A stretch of DNA of 64,000 nt, taken from CAIWHR01 sp963809965 (GTDB lineage Bacteria; Pseudomonadota; Gammaproteobacteria; Burkholderiales; Casimicrobiaceae). The position numbers and the translations under genes are program-made. Shown piece by piece: positions 46,289 through 55,144 of this stretch (positions are counted from its first letter, which is position 1; each line of letters opens with the position of its first letter). Location: positions 1-64,000 of the forward strand of contig CAWELU010000013.1 in assembly GCA_963809965.1 (NCBI GenBank), in the 5' to 3' direction. The notes beneath the pieces were generated by a model, which saw only the letters and a list, made by a program, of their open reading frames with translations, did no database searches and had not been told where the DNA came from.

Positions 46289-47503
46289 ATGACCTCGCTC
46301 CCGCCCTTCGATCGCTGCTTCCGCCGTCGCGCCCTCGATCGCCACGCGCGACGACGTTCCCGTCGAGGCGATCCCGCCGGCGGATTGGGATGCGCTCGGC
46401 GCGAATTCGCCGTTGCTGTCGCACGCCTTCTTCGCTGCCTTGCATGCGACCGGATGCGCATCCGCGGCCACCGGCTGGGAGCCGAGATTCGTCACCGCGT
46501 GGCACGACGGCTTGCTTGCGGGCGCCATGCCGCTGTACGCGAAGGTGCATTCCTATGGCGAGTACGTCTTCGACTGGTCGTGGGCCGACGCCTACCACCG
46601 GCACGGTCAGCGCTATTACCCGAAGCTGGTCGCCGCGATCCCGTTCACGCCGACGCCCGGAACGCGTCTCGATCGCCGACGACGACGCGACGCGCACGGC
46701 GCTGCTCCGCCACGCGCTCGCCATGTTGCGACCGTCGGGCGAGCGTCGAGCGTCGACGTACTCGTCGCTGCACGTCCTGTTCCCGACGGCGGCCGAAGCC
46801 ACGTTGTGTTCGGATGCCGGGATGATCGTGCGCCATGGCGTCCAGTTCCGCTGGACGAACGTCGGCTACCGCGACTTCGCCGACTTCCTGGCGGGTTTCA
46901 GCCACGACAAGCGGAAGAAGGTGAAGCAGGAGCGGCGTCGGCTCGCGGAGGCCGGCGTCACGTTCGAGCGCAAGGTCGGGTGCGGCGATCACGGTGGACG
47001 ACTGGGCATTCTTCCACCGCTGCTACGAGCGCACCTATCGCGCCCACCACTCCACGCCGTACCTGTCGCTCGCGTTCTTCGAGCGCATCGGCGCGACGAT
47101 GGGCAGGCATCTGCTGCTCGTGCTCGGCCGACGCGACGGGCAACCGCTCTGCGCGGCGCTCGACGTGTTCGATGGCCAGACGCTGTGGGGCCGGTACTGG
47201 GGCGCCGCCGACTACGTACCGGGCCTGCATTTCGAGGCGTGCTACTACCAGGCGATCGAGTTCTGCATCGAGCGCGGGCTGGCCCGGTTCGAGGGCGGCG
47301 CACAGGGCGAGCACAAACTCGCGCGCGGTCTGGTCCCGGTCGCCACGCTCTCCGCGCACGCGATCGCCGACCCGAGATTCGCCCGCGCGATCGCCGATTT
47401 CTGCGCGCGCGAGCGTGCCGGCGTCGCGCACACGATCGACGAGCTCGAAAGCGCGAGCCCGTACCGGGCGCACGGAGGGAAGGCGGGCCCGGCGTCCGGG
47501 TGA
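46289..47503 (+). CDS. GNAT-type acyltransferase of the DUF482/FemAB-like family, frameshifted
   Basis: COG3146-type proteins (DUF482, often called peptidogalycan biosynthesis protein) have a GNAT/FemX-like fold of unknown substrate. Readable are ANSPLLSHAFFAALHATGCA, FDWSWADAYHRHGQRYYPKL, DKRKKVKQERRRLAEAGVTFE, WAFFHRCYERTYRAHHSTPYLS and GLARFEGGAQGEHKLARGLVP. Breaks lie near 46340, 46660 and 46985. ATG 46289 is the nearest start but is in a different frame from the first motif, so the start is uncertain. It is divergent from nadE, about 95 bp away. Confidence 0.78.
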
Positions 47504-47604
47504 TGTGCGCGACGTGACATGCTAGACTCTTGCACGCGTCGCGCGTCGCACTATGCCGCCACGCGCCGATCCCCGCACGCCTACCCCGGTCCTTCCTTGC
47601 TCCG

Positions 47605-48420
47605 ATGAACGACACCGTCCTCGTCAGTCGCGACGGCCCGGTCGCCACGCTGACGCTGAACCGTCCCGACGCGCTCAACACGCTCGACGACGCCATGGTG
47701 GAGGCGCTCGTCGCACGCACCATGGAAGTCGCCGCCGACGACCGCTTGCGCGTCGTCGTGCTCGCCGGCGCCGGGCGACATTTCATGGCCGGGGGCGACA
47801 TCCGATCGTTCGCCGCCACGCTCGAGGATCCGCCGGCGGCGCGGGAGCGCACGTTCAGGCGCTTGGTCGAGCGCGTGCATTGCGCGATCGAGCAGCTGCA
47901 CCGGATGCCGCATCCGCTGGTCGGCCGCGTACACGGCGCGGTCGCCGGCTTCGGCCTGTCGCTGATGAATGCCTGCGACCTCGTCGTCGCGGCGGACGAC
48001 GCCTATTTCGCCTCGGCGTATCGCCACATCGGCTTGTCGCCCGACGGCGGCGGGTCGTGGTCGCTGCCGCGCCTGGTGGGGCAACGCAAGGCAATGGAGA
48101 TCATGCTGCTCGCGGGTCGGTTCGACGCCGGACGAGGCGTTGCGCCTGGGCCTCGTCAACCAGGTCGTGCCCGGGCGCCGACCTCGACAGCTGCGACGGC
48201 GTCCCTGGTCGCCTCGCTTGTTGCGGCGCCGCTGACTGCGCTGCGCAATACGACCCGCTTGCTGCGCGCGTCGCCGGCGAATACGCTTTCGGCGCAACTG
48301 CAGGCCGAGGCGGTGAGCTTCGGGCAATGTGCGGCGACCGCCGATTTCGTCGAGGGCATCGGCGCATTCATGGCGAAACGCACACCGCAATTCGGACGCG
48401 GCGAAACGGGTGGCCCATGA
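47605..48420 (+). CDS. enoyl-CoA hydratase/isomerase family protein, frameshifted
   Basis: Crotonase-fold enzyme. Visible are VATLTLNRPDALNTLDDAMV, the oxyanion-hole block GRHFMAGGDI, and GAVAGFGLSLMNACDLVVAADDAYFASAYRHIGLSPDGG. Two or three compensating breaks at about 48120-48200 garble the segment that should read DEALRLGLVNQVVPGADL; the frame is regained for LVASLVAAPLTALRNTTRL. Length is about 271 aa. The glycine-for-glutamate pattern near the second catalytic site (SPDGGGSW) suggests an isomerase-like or atypical member. An SDR gene follows. The pathway is unknown. Confidence 0.85.
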   Translation: MNDTVLVSRDGPVATLTLNRPDALNTLDDAMVEALVARTMEVAADDRLRVVVLAGAGRHFMAGGDIRSFAATLEDPPAARERTFRRLVERVHCAIEQLHRMPHPLVGRVHGAVAGFGLSLMNACDLVVAADDAYFASAYRHIGLSPDGGGSWSLPRLVGQRKAMEIMLLAGRFDAGRGVAPGPRQPGRARAPTSTAATASLVASLVAAPLTALRNTTRLLRASPANTLSAQLQAEAVSFGQCAATADFVEGIGAFMAKRTPQFGRGETGGP

Positions 48421-48553
48421 GCGCGCCGGGCCGCCCCGAAGCGCGAATTGCTCCGGCTCTCGGAGGGACGGCGCGCAGCGCCAAGGGTGCACCGGTGAGC
48501 GCGCGTGCGATCATGCCGCGCATTGCGGCGATGCTTCCGTCATGGATCGGCTG

Positions 48554-49402
48554 ATGTCGAATCTCCAGGACAAGACAGTGTTCATCACCGGCGGTTCGCG
48601 CGGGATCGGCCTCGCGATCGCGGTCCGCGTGGCGCAGGACGGGGCCAATGTCGTGATCGCCGCGAAGACGGCGGAGCCCAATGAAAAGCTGCCGGGCACC
48701 ATCTACACGGCGGCGGCGGAAATCGAGCAGGCGGGAGCCGCGCGCGGCGCGCAGGCACTGCCGATCGTCTGCGACATCCGCGACGAAGCTGCGGTCCTTG
48801 CAGCGGTCGACGCAGCTGTCGCCCGGTTCGGCGGCATCGACATCCTGGTCAACAATGCGAGCGCGATCAGCCTCACGGGCACCCTCGCGACCCCGATGAA
48901 GCGCGTCGACCTGATGTTCGACGTCAACGTCCGCGGGACATTCCTCTGCTCGCAGGCGTGCCTGCCGCATCTGAAGCGCTCGGCCGCGGCGGGGCGCGAT
49001 CCGCACATCCTGACCCTGTCCCCGCCGCTCAACCTCGATCCGAAGTGGTTCCGCGACCACGTCGCCTACACGATCGCGAAGTATGGAATGAGCATGTGCG
49101 TGCTCGGAATGGCGGAGGAGTTCCGTGCGGACGGGATCGGCGTCAACGCGCTGTGGCCGCGCACGATCATTGCGACCGCCGCGCTTGCCATGCTGCCCGG
49201 ACTCGCGAGCCAGCTCGACATGACGCGCAAGCCCGAAATCATGGCCGACGCCGCTTACGCCGTGTTGACGTCCGACCCGAAGACCGCGACCGGCCAGTTC
49301 CTCATCGACGAGGACGTGCTCCGCAAGGTCGGCGCCACCGATTTCGATCGCTATGCGGTGGTTCCGGGCACGCCGCTGTTTCCGGATCTCTTCGTCGACT
49401 GA
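48554..49402 (+). CDS. short-chain dehydrogenase/reductase, HSDL2-like
   Basis: NAD(P)-binding TxGxxxGIG is seen as ITGGSRGIGLAIA, with VNNASAISLTGT and the catalytic YTIAKYGM (Tyr-x3-Lys). The Ser position lies in ILTLSPPLNL. The SPPLNLDPKWF and GMAEEFRADGIGVNALWPRTII segments match the hydroxysteroid dehydrogenase-like 2 subgroup, here without the SCP2 domain seen in animals. ATG 48554 (MSNLQDKTVF) is preferred; 48542 would add four residues. Length is 282 aa. It follows the crotonase gene by about 130 bp; together they may form a fatty- or sterol-acyl module. Confidence 0.87.
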   Translation: MSNLQDKTVFITGGSRGIGLAIAVRVAQDGANVVIAAKTAEPNEKLPGTIYTAAAEIEQAGAARGAQALPIVCDIRDEAAVLAAVDAAVARFGGIDILVNNASAISLTGTLATPMKRVDLMFDVNVRGTFLCSQACLPHLKRSAAAGRDPHILTLSPPLNLDPKWFRDHVAYTIAKYGMSMCVLGMAEEFRADGIGVNALWPRTIIATAALAMLPGLASQLDMTRKPEIMADAAYAVLTSDPKTATGQFLIDEDVLRKVGATDFDRYAVVPGTPLFPDLFVD

Positions 49403-49444
49403 TAGGCCGCTCGCCGACGCCGGGGCGCGCCGTCGCTTCGTCGA

Positions 49445-50920
49445 TCAACGATTTCCGATGTCGTCGTCGACGATTCCCGGCAATGGCGGCGATGGCTCGT
49501 TGCCTGGCGTCGCACCCGGTTTCGGCTCGCGACGGCGATTGCCGCGGCCGCGCTTCTTCCCGGGGGGACCGCCTGGTCCGCGAGGACCATTGCCGGCAGC
49601 CGGACCTTTCGGTCGCTTGCCCTCCGTGCCGGGCAAACCCTCCGGCACGGCGCCCGGGATGGTGAGTGTCGTCATCACATAGGGCGAAGACGGGCCGCGG
49701 TGTCCCGCATGGCCAACCGGCCGCGGTTTGCCGGGCCCGCCTTGCGGCCCGTAGCCACGCCCGCCCTGCCCCTGCCCGCGATGCCCGTGCTCCGCATGCC
49801 GCGGTGACCCGTGGCCGTAACCGTGCGGCTTGCCGTGGCCTTTGGCGAAGAATTTCCCGACGGGCGTGTTGCCGTGCGTCGGCGCACCGTGCGCGCTGTT
49901 GCCGGGTTCGATCCGATGTTCGTCCGCGGGCCCTTCCTCGGCCGACTCCTGGGCGTCAACGCGGGTATCGACGCGGGCATGGCGCGGTTGCTGCCGGTCA
50001 TGCCGCGCACCGCGCTGGCCCCGATCCTGCTGCCCGCGGCCCTGCGGACCGTGCCCCTTGCCGGGCGGCCGGTTGCCCGGCCTGGGTATCGGCGCGGCGG
50101 ATTTCATTCCCGCCGTGGCGAGCACGGTGCCGACTTCGTCGGTCGTCAATTCGAGCGTCTGCCCGCGCTTTACCCGGGACGGCATCGCCACTGGTCCGAA
50201 GCGCGTTCGGATCAGCCGGCTCACCGTGAGCCCGAGTGCCTCGAAGAGCCGCCGGACCTCGTGATTGCGGCCTTCCTTCAGCACGACGTGGTACCAGTGG
50301 TTGGACCCTTCGCCACCGCCATCCTCGAGCTTGTCGACCTTCGCGGGCCCGTCCTCCAACTGAATGCCGGTGAGCAGCGCCTGCCGCTGCTCCTCGCCGA
50401 GCGTCCCCAGCACCCGCACCGCGTATTCGCGCTCGACCTCGTAGCGCGGGTGCATCATCTTGTTGGCGAGCTCGCCGGAGTTCGTGAACAGCAGCAGTCC
50501 CTCGGTGTTGAAGTCGAGGCGCCCGATCGCAATCCACTTGCCGTTGCCGATCGATGGCAGCTTGTCGAACACGGTGGGCCGGCCCTCGGGATCGTCGCGG
50601 GTGACGATTTCGCCGGTCGGTTTGTGATACATCAGGATCCGCGCCCGTGGCTCGGTGAAACGAACGCGGACGAGCTCGCCGTTGATGCGGACTTCGTCTC
50701 CGGGGCCGACCTTCTGGCCCACCTCCGCCGGCTCGCGGTTCACGGTGATGCGGCCGGCGAGGATCATCTCCTCCATCGCCCGGCGCGACCCGAACCCGCA
50801 CGATGCCAGCACCTTGTGCAGGCGCTGCGGCTCCGTGAAGACCTCGTCAGTGGAGGAGCGGTGACGCGGCGGGGTCAGGCTCTCGGTGATTTGTTGCAGG
50901 GCCAGACTCGGCTGGTGCAT
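49445..50920 (-). CDS. rluB: 23S rRNA pseudouridine 2605 synthase, long basic tail
   Basis: RluB/RsuA-family pseudouridine synthase. The S4 domain is RLHKVLASCGFGSRRAMEEMI..., and the catalytic Asp is in IAIGRLDFNTEGLLLFTN; YHVVLKEGRNHEVRRLFEALGL completes the fold. After residue about 285 comes a 200-residue tail very rich in Gly, Pro, His, Arg and Gln (e.g. GHGKPHGYGHGSPRH), of no assigned fold. The ATG at 50920 is the nearest usable start to the S4 domain and overlaps the scpB 3' end by 74 bp. Length is 491 aa. Confidence 0.9.
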   Translation of the reverse strand: MHQPSLALQQITESLTPPRHRSSTDEVFTEPQRLHKVLASCGFGSRRAMEEMILAGRITVNREPAEVGQKVGPGDEVRINGELVRVRFTEPRARILMYHKPTGEIVTRDDPEGRPTVFDKLPSIGNGKWIAIGRLDFNTEGLLLFTNSGELANKMMHPRYEVEREYAVRVLGTLGEEQRQALLTGIQLEDGPAKVDKLEDGGGEGSNHWYHVVLKEGRNHEVRRLFEALGLTVSRLIRTRFGPVAMPSRVKRGQTLELTTDEVGTVLATAGMKSAAPIPRPGNRPPGKGHGPQGRGQQDRGQRGARHDRQQPRHARVDTRVDAQESAEEGPADEHRIEPGNSAHGAPTHGNTPVGKFFAKGHGKPHGYGHGSPRHAEHGHRGQGQGGRGYGPQGGPGKPRPVGHAGHRGPSSPYVMTTLTIPGAVPEGLPGTEGKRPKGPAAGNGPRGPGGPPGKKRGRGNRRREPKPGATPGNEPSPPLPGIVDDDIGNR

Positions 50921-51536
50921 CGGCCGGGCCGGGGGACGGTGCCAGGAGCGGGCTCGCGAATGGGAGCTCCGCTTCGGCGGCTTGGGTGGGTGCATCGGGT
51001 GTCTCCAGCAGGTGGGAAGCGTCGAGCTCGGTCAGCGGGGGAAGCTCGGACAACGAGCGCAGGCCGAGATCGTCGAGAAAGGTCTTGGTGGTCGCGTAAA
51101 GCGCCGGGCGGCCCGGCGTTTCGCGGTGGCCGACCACTTCGACCCATTGGCGGTCCTCCAACGACTTGATGACGTAGGTGGACACGGCGACGCCGCGGAT
51201 GGCTTCGATGTCGCCGCGGGTCACGGGTTGCTGATAGGCGATGATCGCCAGTGTTTCCATCACGGCGCGCGAGTAGCGCGGCGGTTTTTCCGGCACCAGC
51301 CGGTCGAGGTAGGGCTGGATCGCCGGTTTTCCCTGAAAGCGCCAGCCCGAGGCGACCTGAACCAGCTCGATCTGGCGCCCGTTCCAATCGGCGGCAAGCT
51401 CGTCGAGCGCCTGGCTCACCGTCCCGGCGTCGAGCGGCGGATCGAAGAGCCTCGCCAACGCGGCGACGGCGAGCGGTTCACCGGCCGTGAGCAGCGCGGC
51501 TTCGACGATGGTCTTGATCTCTGGCAATCCGCTCAT
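50847..51536 (-). CDS. scpB: chromosome segregation and condensation protein ScpB
   Basis: ScpB is the winged-helix kite subunit that, with ScpA, completes the SMC condensin. SGLPEIKTIVEAALLTAGEPL, YSRAVMETLAIIAYQQPVTRGDIEAIRG and WVEVVGHRETPGRPALYATT are hallmarks. The last 50 residues (LLETPDAPTQAAEAE...) are a low-complexity tail that overlaps the 5' end of rluB in another frame. Length is 229 aa from the ATG at 51536. It follows scpA by 21 bp. Confidence 0.94.
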   Translation of the reverse strand: MSGLPEIKTIVEAALLTAGEPLAVAALARLFDPPLDAGTVSQALDELAADWNGRQIELVQVASGWRFQGKPAIQPYLDRLVPEKPPRYSRAVMETLAIIAYQQPVTRGDIEAIRGVAVSTYVIKSLEDRQWVEVVGHRETPGRPALYATTKTFLDDLGLRSLSELPPLTELDASHLLETPDAPTQAAEAELPFASPLLAPSPGPADAPAESGPATNHREPDPAASPLLH

Positions 51537-51557
51537 CGGGATCGTGGGAGTGTGGCT

Positions 51558-52432
51558 TCAGTTCGAGAATCGGCCGGGATGCTCGACCGGCATGCGGATC
51601 ATTCCGAGCCCGGCTCGGAGGCGAGCGCGAAGCCCAGGGCCTGCCGTCAGCTGCACGTAGATCGGCGCATACGGCCCAGCCTGCGCGATCGGCCACCAAT
51701 TGCTCGCGCGCGAGCTCGAGCAGCGCGAGGAAGGTCACGACCAGATGGGCAATGTCGGCGTGTTCCGGGAACAGCGAGGTGAACTCGGCGAAGCGCGAGG
51801 GCTCGAGCGCCTTCAACAGCCGGCTCATCGCCGCCCGGACCGAAAGCTGCTCGCGGGTGACCAGATGATGCCGGTTGATTCGGGCGCGCGCAATCAGCGT
51901 CGCCCAGGCCGCGCGCAGGTCCTCCGGTCGCACGTCGGGCAGACGCGCCGCGGCGACGCGGTCGAACCAGACGCGCACCGTCGCGAAGTCGCGGTCGGCA
52001 AGCGGCAGCGCGTCGATCTCCCGCGCTGCCTGTTTCATCCGTTCGTATTCGAGCAGCCGGCGCACCAGTTCCGCGCGCGGGTCCTCGTCGCCCTCGGCCA
52101 AGTCGCGGCGGCTTCGGCAGCAACAGGCGCGACTTGATCTCGATCAGCACCGCCGCCATCAGCAGGTATTCGGCGGCGAGCTCGAGCTGGGTCCGGCGCA
52201 TCATCTCCACGTAGCCCAGGTACTGCCGCGTCAGCTCCGCCATAGGGATTTCGAGAACGTTGATGTTCTCCTTCCGGATAAGGTAGAGCAACAGGTCGAG
52301 CGGCCCCTCGAACGTCTCGAGGAAGATCTCGAGCGCCTCCGGCGGAATGTAGAGGTCGTGCGGAAGCTCGAGCATCGGCTCGCCGTGGATCCGCGCGACC
52401 GGCGCACCGCCCTGCTGCGCCAGGTCTGCCAT
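51558..52432 (-). CDS. scpA: segregation and condensation protein ScpA, frameshifted
   Basis: ScpA is the kleisin that bridges SMC heads. LEIFLETFEGPLDLLLYLIRKENINVLEIPMAELTRQYLGYV and LAAEYLLMAAVLIEIKSRLLLPK form the N-terminal part. A break near 52110 leads to ELVRRLLEYERMKQAAREI and the C-terminal winged helix. A second break near 51685 gives the ending GPYAPIYVQLTAG. The start is ATG 52432. The order trpS-scpA-scpB-rluB is usual in Betaproteobacteria. Confidence 0.93.
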
Positions 52433-52478
52433 CGCCGGCGCGGTCAACGGCGTGCCCCCATGCTTGCGGTCGCGGCGC

Positions 52479-53681
52479 TCACGAGTAGTCGAGCCCCATG
52501 GCCTCGCGCACGTCGCGCATCGTTTCCTCCGCAAGCTTGCGGGCGCGCTCGCAACCGTCGGCGACGATGTTGCGGACGAGTTGCGGGTCGTCGAGATAGC
52601 GCTGCGCGCGCTCGCGGATCGGCGCCTGTTCCCGCACGATGGCGTCGATGACCGGCTGCTTGCAATCGAGGCAACCGATCCCGGCCGTCGTGCATCCCTT
52701 GACCACCCAGTCGCGCGTCGGTTGGTCCGAATAGATCTGGTGCAGCGGCCACACCGGGCACCGCTCGGGGTCGCCCTTGTCCGAGCGGCGTACGCGCGCC
52801 GGATCCGTCTGCATCGTGCGGATCTTGGTCGTGACTTCCGCCGGTTCCTCGCGCATCAGGATCGCGTTGCCGTAGGACTTCGACATCTTCTGACCGTCCA
52901 GGCCGGGCACTTTGGGCGTCTCGGTGAGCAGTGGCTGCGGCTCGGGCAGGATCACGCGGCGCGAGCCTTCGAGATACCCGAACAGTCGCTCGCGATCGCC
53001 GAGCGAAAGGTTCTGCGTTTCGTTCAGCAGATCCTTCGCCGCCTCGAGCGCGGCGTCGTCGCCCTGCTCCTGGTACGCGGTGCGCAACTCGCCGTAGCGG
53101 CGCGCCTTCTTCGTACCGAGCTTCTTCACCGCGGCCTTCGCCTTCTCCTCGAATCCGGGCTCGCGGCCATAGATGTGGTTGAAGCGGCGCGCGAGCTCGC
53201 GCACCAGCTCGATGTGCGACACCTGATCCTCGCCCACCGGCACCATGTTCGCGCGATAGATCAGGATGTCGGCGCCCTGCATCACCGGGTAGCCGAGGAA
53301 GCCGTAGTTGGCGAGATCACGGTCGGCGAGCTTCTGCTGCTGATCCTTGTAGGTCGGCACGCGCTCGAGCCAGCCGACCGGCGTGATCATGCCGAGCAGC
53401 AGCGTGAGCTCCGCGTGTTCCGGCACCCGCGACTGGATGAACACCGTCGCGCGTGCCGGGTTGATGCCGGCGGCCAGCCAATCGACGAACATCTCCCACA
53501 CGCTGTCGGCGATCGACTCGGTCGCATCGTAGTGCGTCGTGAGCGCGTGCCAGTCCGCTGCGAAGTAGAAGCATTCGTACTCCTCCTGCAGTCGCACCCA
53601 GTTCTTGAGCGCGCCGTGGTAGTGGCCGATGTGCATCCGTCCCGTCGGGCGCATGCCCGATAACACGCGGTCGGCGTACAT
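52479..53681 (-). CDS. trpS: tryptophanyl-tRNA synthetase
   Basis: Class I synthetase for tRNA-Trp. RVLSGMRPTGRMHIGHYHGAL contains the HIGH signature, and DGQKMSKSYGNAI the KMSKS loop. A 70-residue insertion (GFEEKAKAAVKKLGTKKAR... to DRERLFGYLEGS) is typical of the longer betaproteobacterial form; the total is 400 aa. The ATG at 53681 gives the usual MYADRVLSGM start. No frame break. It precedes scpA by 46 bp. Confidence 0.96.
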   Translation of the reverse strand: MYADRVLSGMRPTGRMHIGHYHGALKNWVRLQEEYECFYFAADWHALTTHYDATESIADSVWEMFVDWLAAGINPARATVFIQSRVPEHAELTLLLGMITPVGWLERVPTYKDQQQKLADRDLANYGFLGYPVMQGADILIYRANMVPVGEDQVSHIELVRELARRFNHIYGREPGFEEKAKAAVKKLGTKKARRYGELRTAYQEQGDDAALEAAKDLLNETQNLSLGDRERLFGYLEGSRRVILPEPQPLLTETPKVPGLDGQKMSKSYGNAILMREEPAEVTTKIRTMQTDPARVRRSDKGDPERCPVWPLHQIYSDQPTRDWVVKGCTTAGIGCLDCKQPVIDAIVREQAPIRERAQRYLDDPQLVRNIVADGCERARKLAEETMRDVREAMGLDYS

Positions 53682-53695
53682 GATGTCTTGCCGGG

Positions 53696-54355
53696 CTAGA
53701 AAGCGCCGGGCAGACGGACGCCGGTGACGGTCTCGATCAGCGCCGTTACCGCGTTGCCGAGCGGCCCGATGACGATCCCCAGCACGCCGGTGACGAGCAG
53801 CCCGATGACGATGAAGAAGCCGTAGCGCTCGGTTCGCGCGAAGGGAACCGCGAGCGAGTGCGGCAACAGGCTCACCGCGATCCTTCCGCCGTCGAGCGGC
53901 AGAATCGGCAGCAGGTTCAATACCATGAGAGCAACATTGATGCCGACTCCGATGAGGCTCATTACCTGCAATCCGGCACTGGCGAGCGGTCCGCGGCCCG
54001 ATGCGAGGCCGAACACGATCGCCCACAGCAACGCCATCGCCAAATTGGCGCCGGGTCCGGCCGCGGCAACCCAGAACATGTCGCGCTTGGGATGGCGCAG
54101 ATTGTTGAAATTCACCGGCACCGGCTTCGCCCAGCCGAACAGGATGCCGCCCAGCATCAGAGTCGCAAGCGGCACCACCACCGTCCCGATCGGGTCGATG
54201 TGCTTCAGCGGGTTCAGCGTGACGCGGCCCAACATCCACGCGGTGCTGTCGCCGAACATCCTGGCGACATAGCCATGGGCCGCTTCGTGTACTGTGATCG
54301 CCAGGATTATCGGGACCGCGGCCAGCGCGATCCTCTCAAGCGACGCAAAATCCAT
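53696..54355 (-). CDS. site-2-protease family (M50) membrane metalloprotease
   Basis: The zinc site HEAAH (in ITVHEAAHGYVARMFGD) and NLLPILPLDGGRI, with the Asp ligand, are intact in a 219-residue protein of about five transmembrane segments. It lacks the PDZ domain of RseP, so it belongs to the short bacterial rhomboid-sized S2P group whose substrates are unknown. It lies directly upstream of trpS (14 bp gap), as in many Betaproteobacteria. Confidence 0.92.
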   Translation of the reverse strand: MDFASLERIALAAVPIILAITVHEAAHGYVARMFGDSTAWMLGRVTLNPLKHIDPIGTVVVPLATLMLGGILFGWAKPVPVNFNNLRHPKRDMFWVAAAGPGANLAMALLWAIVFGLASGRGPLASAGLQVMSLIGVGINVALMVLNLLPILPLDGGRIAVSLLPHSLAVPFARTERYGFFIVIGLLVTGVLGIVIGPLGNAVTALIETVTGVRLPGAF

Positions 54356-54393
54356 TAGCCGCGCATTCTACCCGAGAATCTCGCTGGCCACAC

Positions 54394-55020
54394 TTACACG
54401 AGCCCGAGGCGCGCCGGATCGCCGGATCCAAGCCGTGTAATGACCGGCGGCACGACTGCAAGGTCGACGACGGTCGTCGGCGCGGCCAGGCAGGCGCCGG
54501 CATCGATGACGAGGTCGATCGAGGCCCCGATCGCCTCGCGAATCGCCTCGGCGTCGTTCAAGGGCTCCTCGGCGCCCGGCAGGATCAGCGTCGACGACAG
54601 GATCGGCTCGCGCAGCTCCGCGAGCAGCGCCTGCACCACCGCATGGTCGGGCACGCGAACACCGACGGTGCTGCGCTTCGGATGCTGCAGCCGGCGCGGG
54701 ACCTCGCGCGTGGCCGGCAACAGGAACGTGTAGCGGCCCGGGGTTCCCTGTCGCACGATCCGGAATTGCCAGTTGTCGAGGCGCGCGAAATGGCCGATCT
54801 CGGAAAGGTCGGAGAGCACGAGCGTGAGATGGTGCGTGGCGCCGACGTCGCGCAGCTCGCGGATGCGCCTCGCCGCGTGTGCATCGCCGATGTGGCAACC
54901 CAGCGCATAGCTCGAGTCGGTCGGGTAAGCGATCACGCCACCGGAGCGCAGTATGGCCGCGGCCTGCCGGATCAGGCGTGGCTGCGGATCGACAGGATGG
55001 ATCTGGAAGAACTGGGCCAT
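54394..55020 (-). CDS. YciO/Sua5-YrdC family protein
   Basis: The YrdC fold makes threonylcarbamoyl-AMP for tRNA t6A; YciO members have weaker or different activity. AAAILRSGGVIAYPTDSSYALGC and SEIGHFARLDNWQFRI, ATREVPRRLQHPKRSTVGVRVPDH and LSSTLILPGAEEPLNDAE are YciO-like. Length is 208 aa from ATG 55020 (MAQFFQIHPVDPQPR). It is divergent from the CysB-type gene. No frame break. Confidence 0.9.
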   Translation of the reverse strand: MAQFFQIHPVDPQPRLIRQAAAILRSGGVIAYPTDSSYALGCHIGDAHAARRIRELRDVGATHHLTLVLSDLSEIGHFARLDNWQFRIVRQGTPGRYTFLLPATREVPRRLQHPKRSTVGVRVPDHAVVQALLAELREPILSSTLILPGAEEPLNDAEAIREAIGASIDLVIDAGACLAAPTTVVDLAVVPPVITRLGSGDPARLGLV

Positions 55021-55066
55021 GACGCCTGCGGCGGCGGGAGCGGCCGCCACCGGTCCGGCACACCCC

Positions 55067-55072
55067 TATAAT
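55067..55072 (+). promoter_or_regulatory. -10 element upstream of cysB-type gene
   Basis: TATAAT lies 73 bp before the GTG start of the LysR gene. There is no -35 consensus at the expected distance. This would fit a promoter controlled by a LysR-type factor, possibly autoregulated. Confidence 0.38.
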
Positions 55073-55144
55073 TCCAATGGGACGCACGGCGCGACCGCGC
55101 GGATTCTCCTTCAGCGATTCTAACCCGATGCCGGCTACGCGTTC

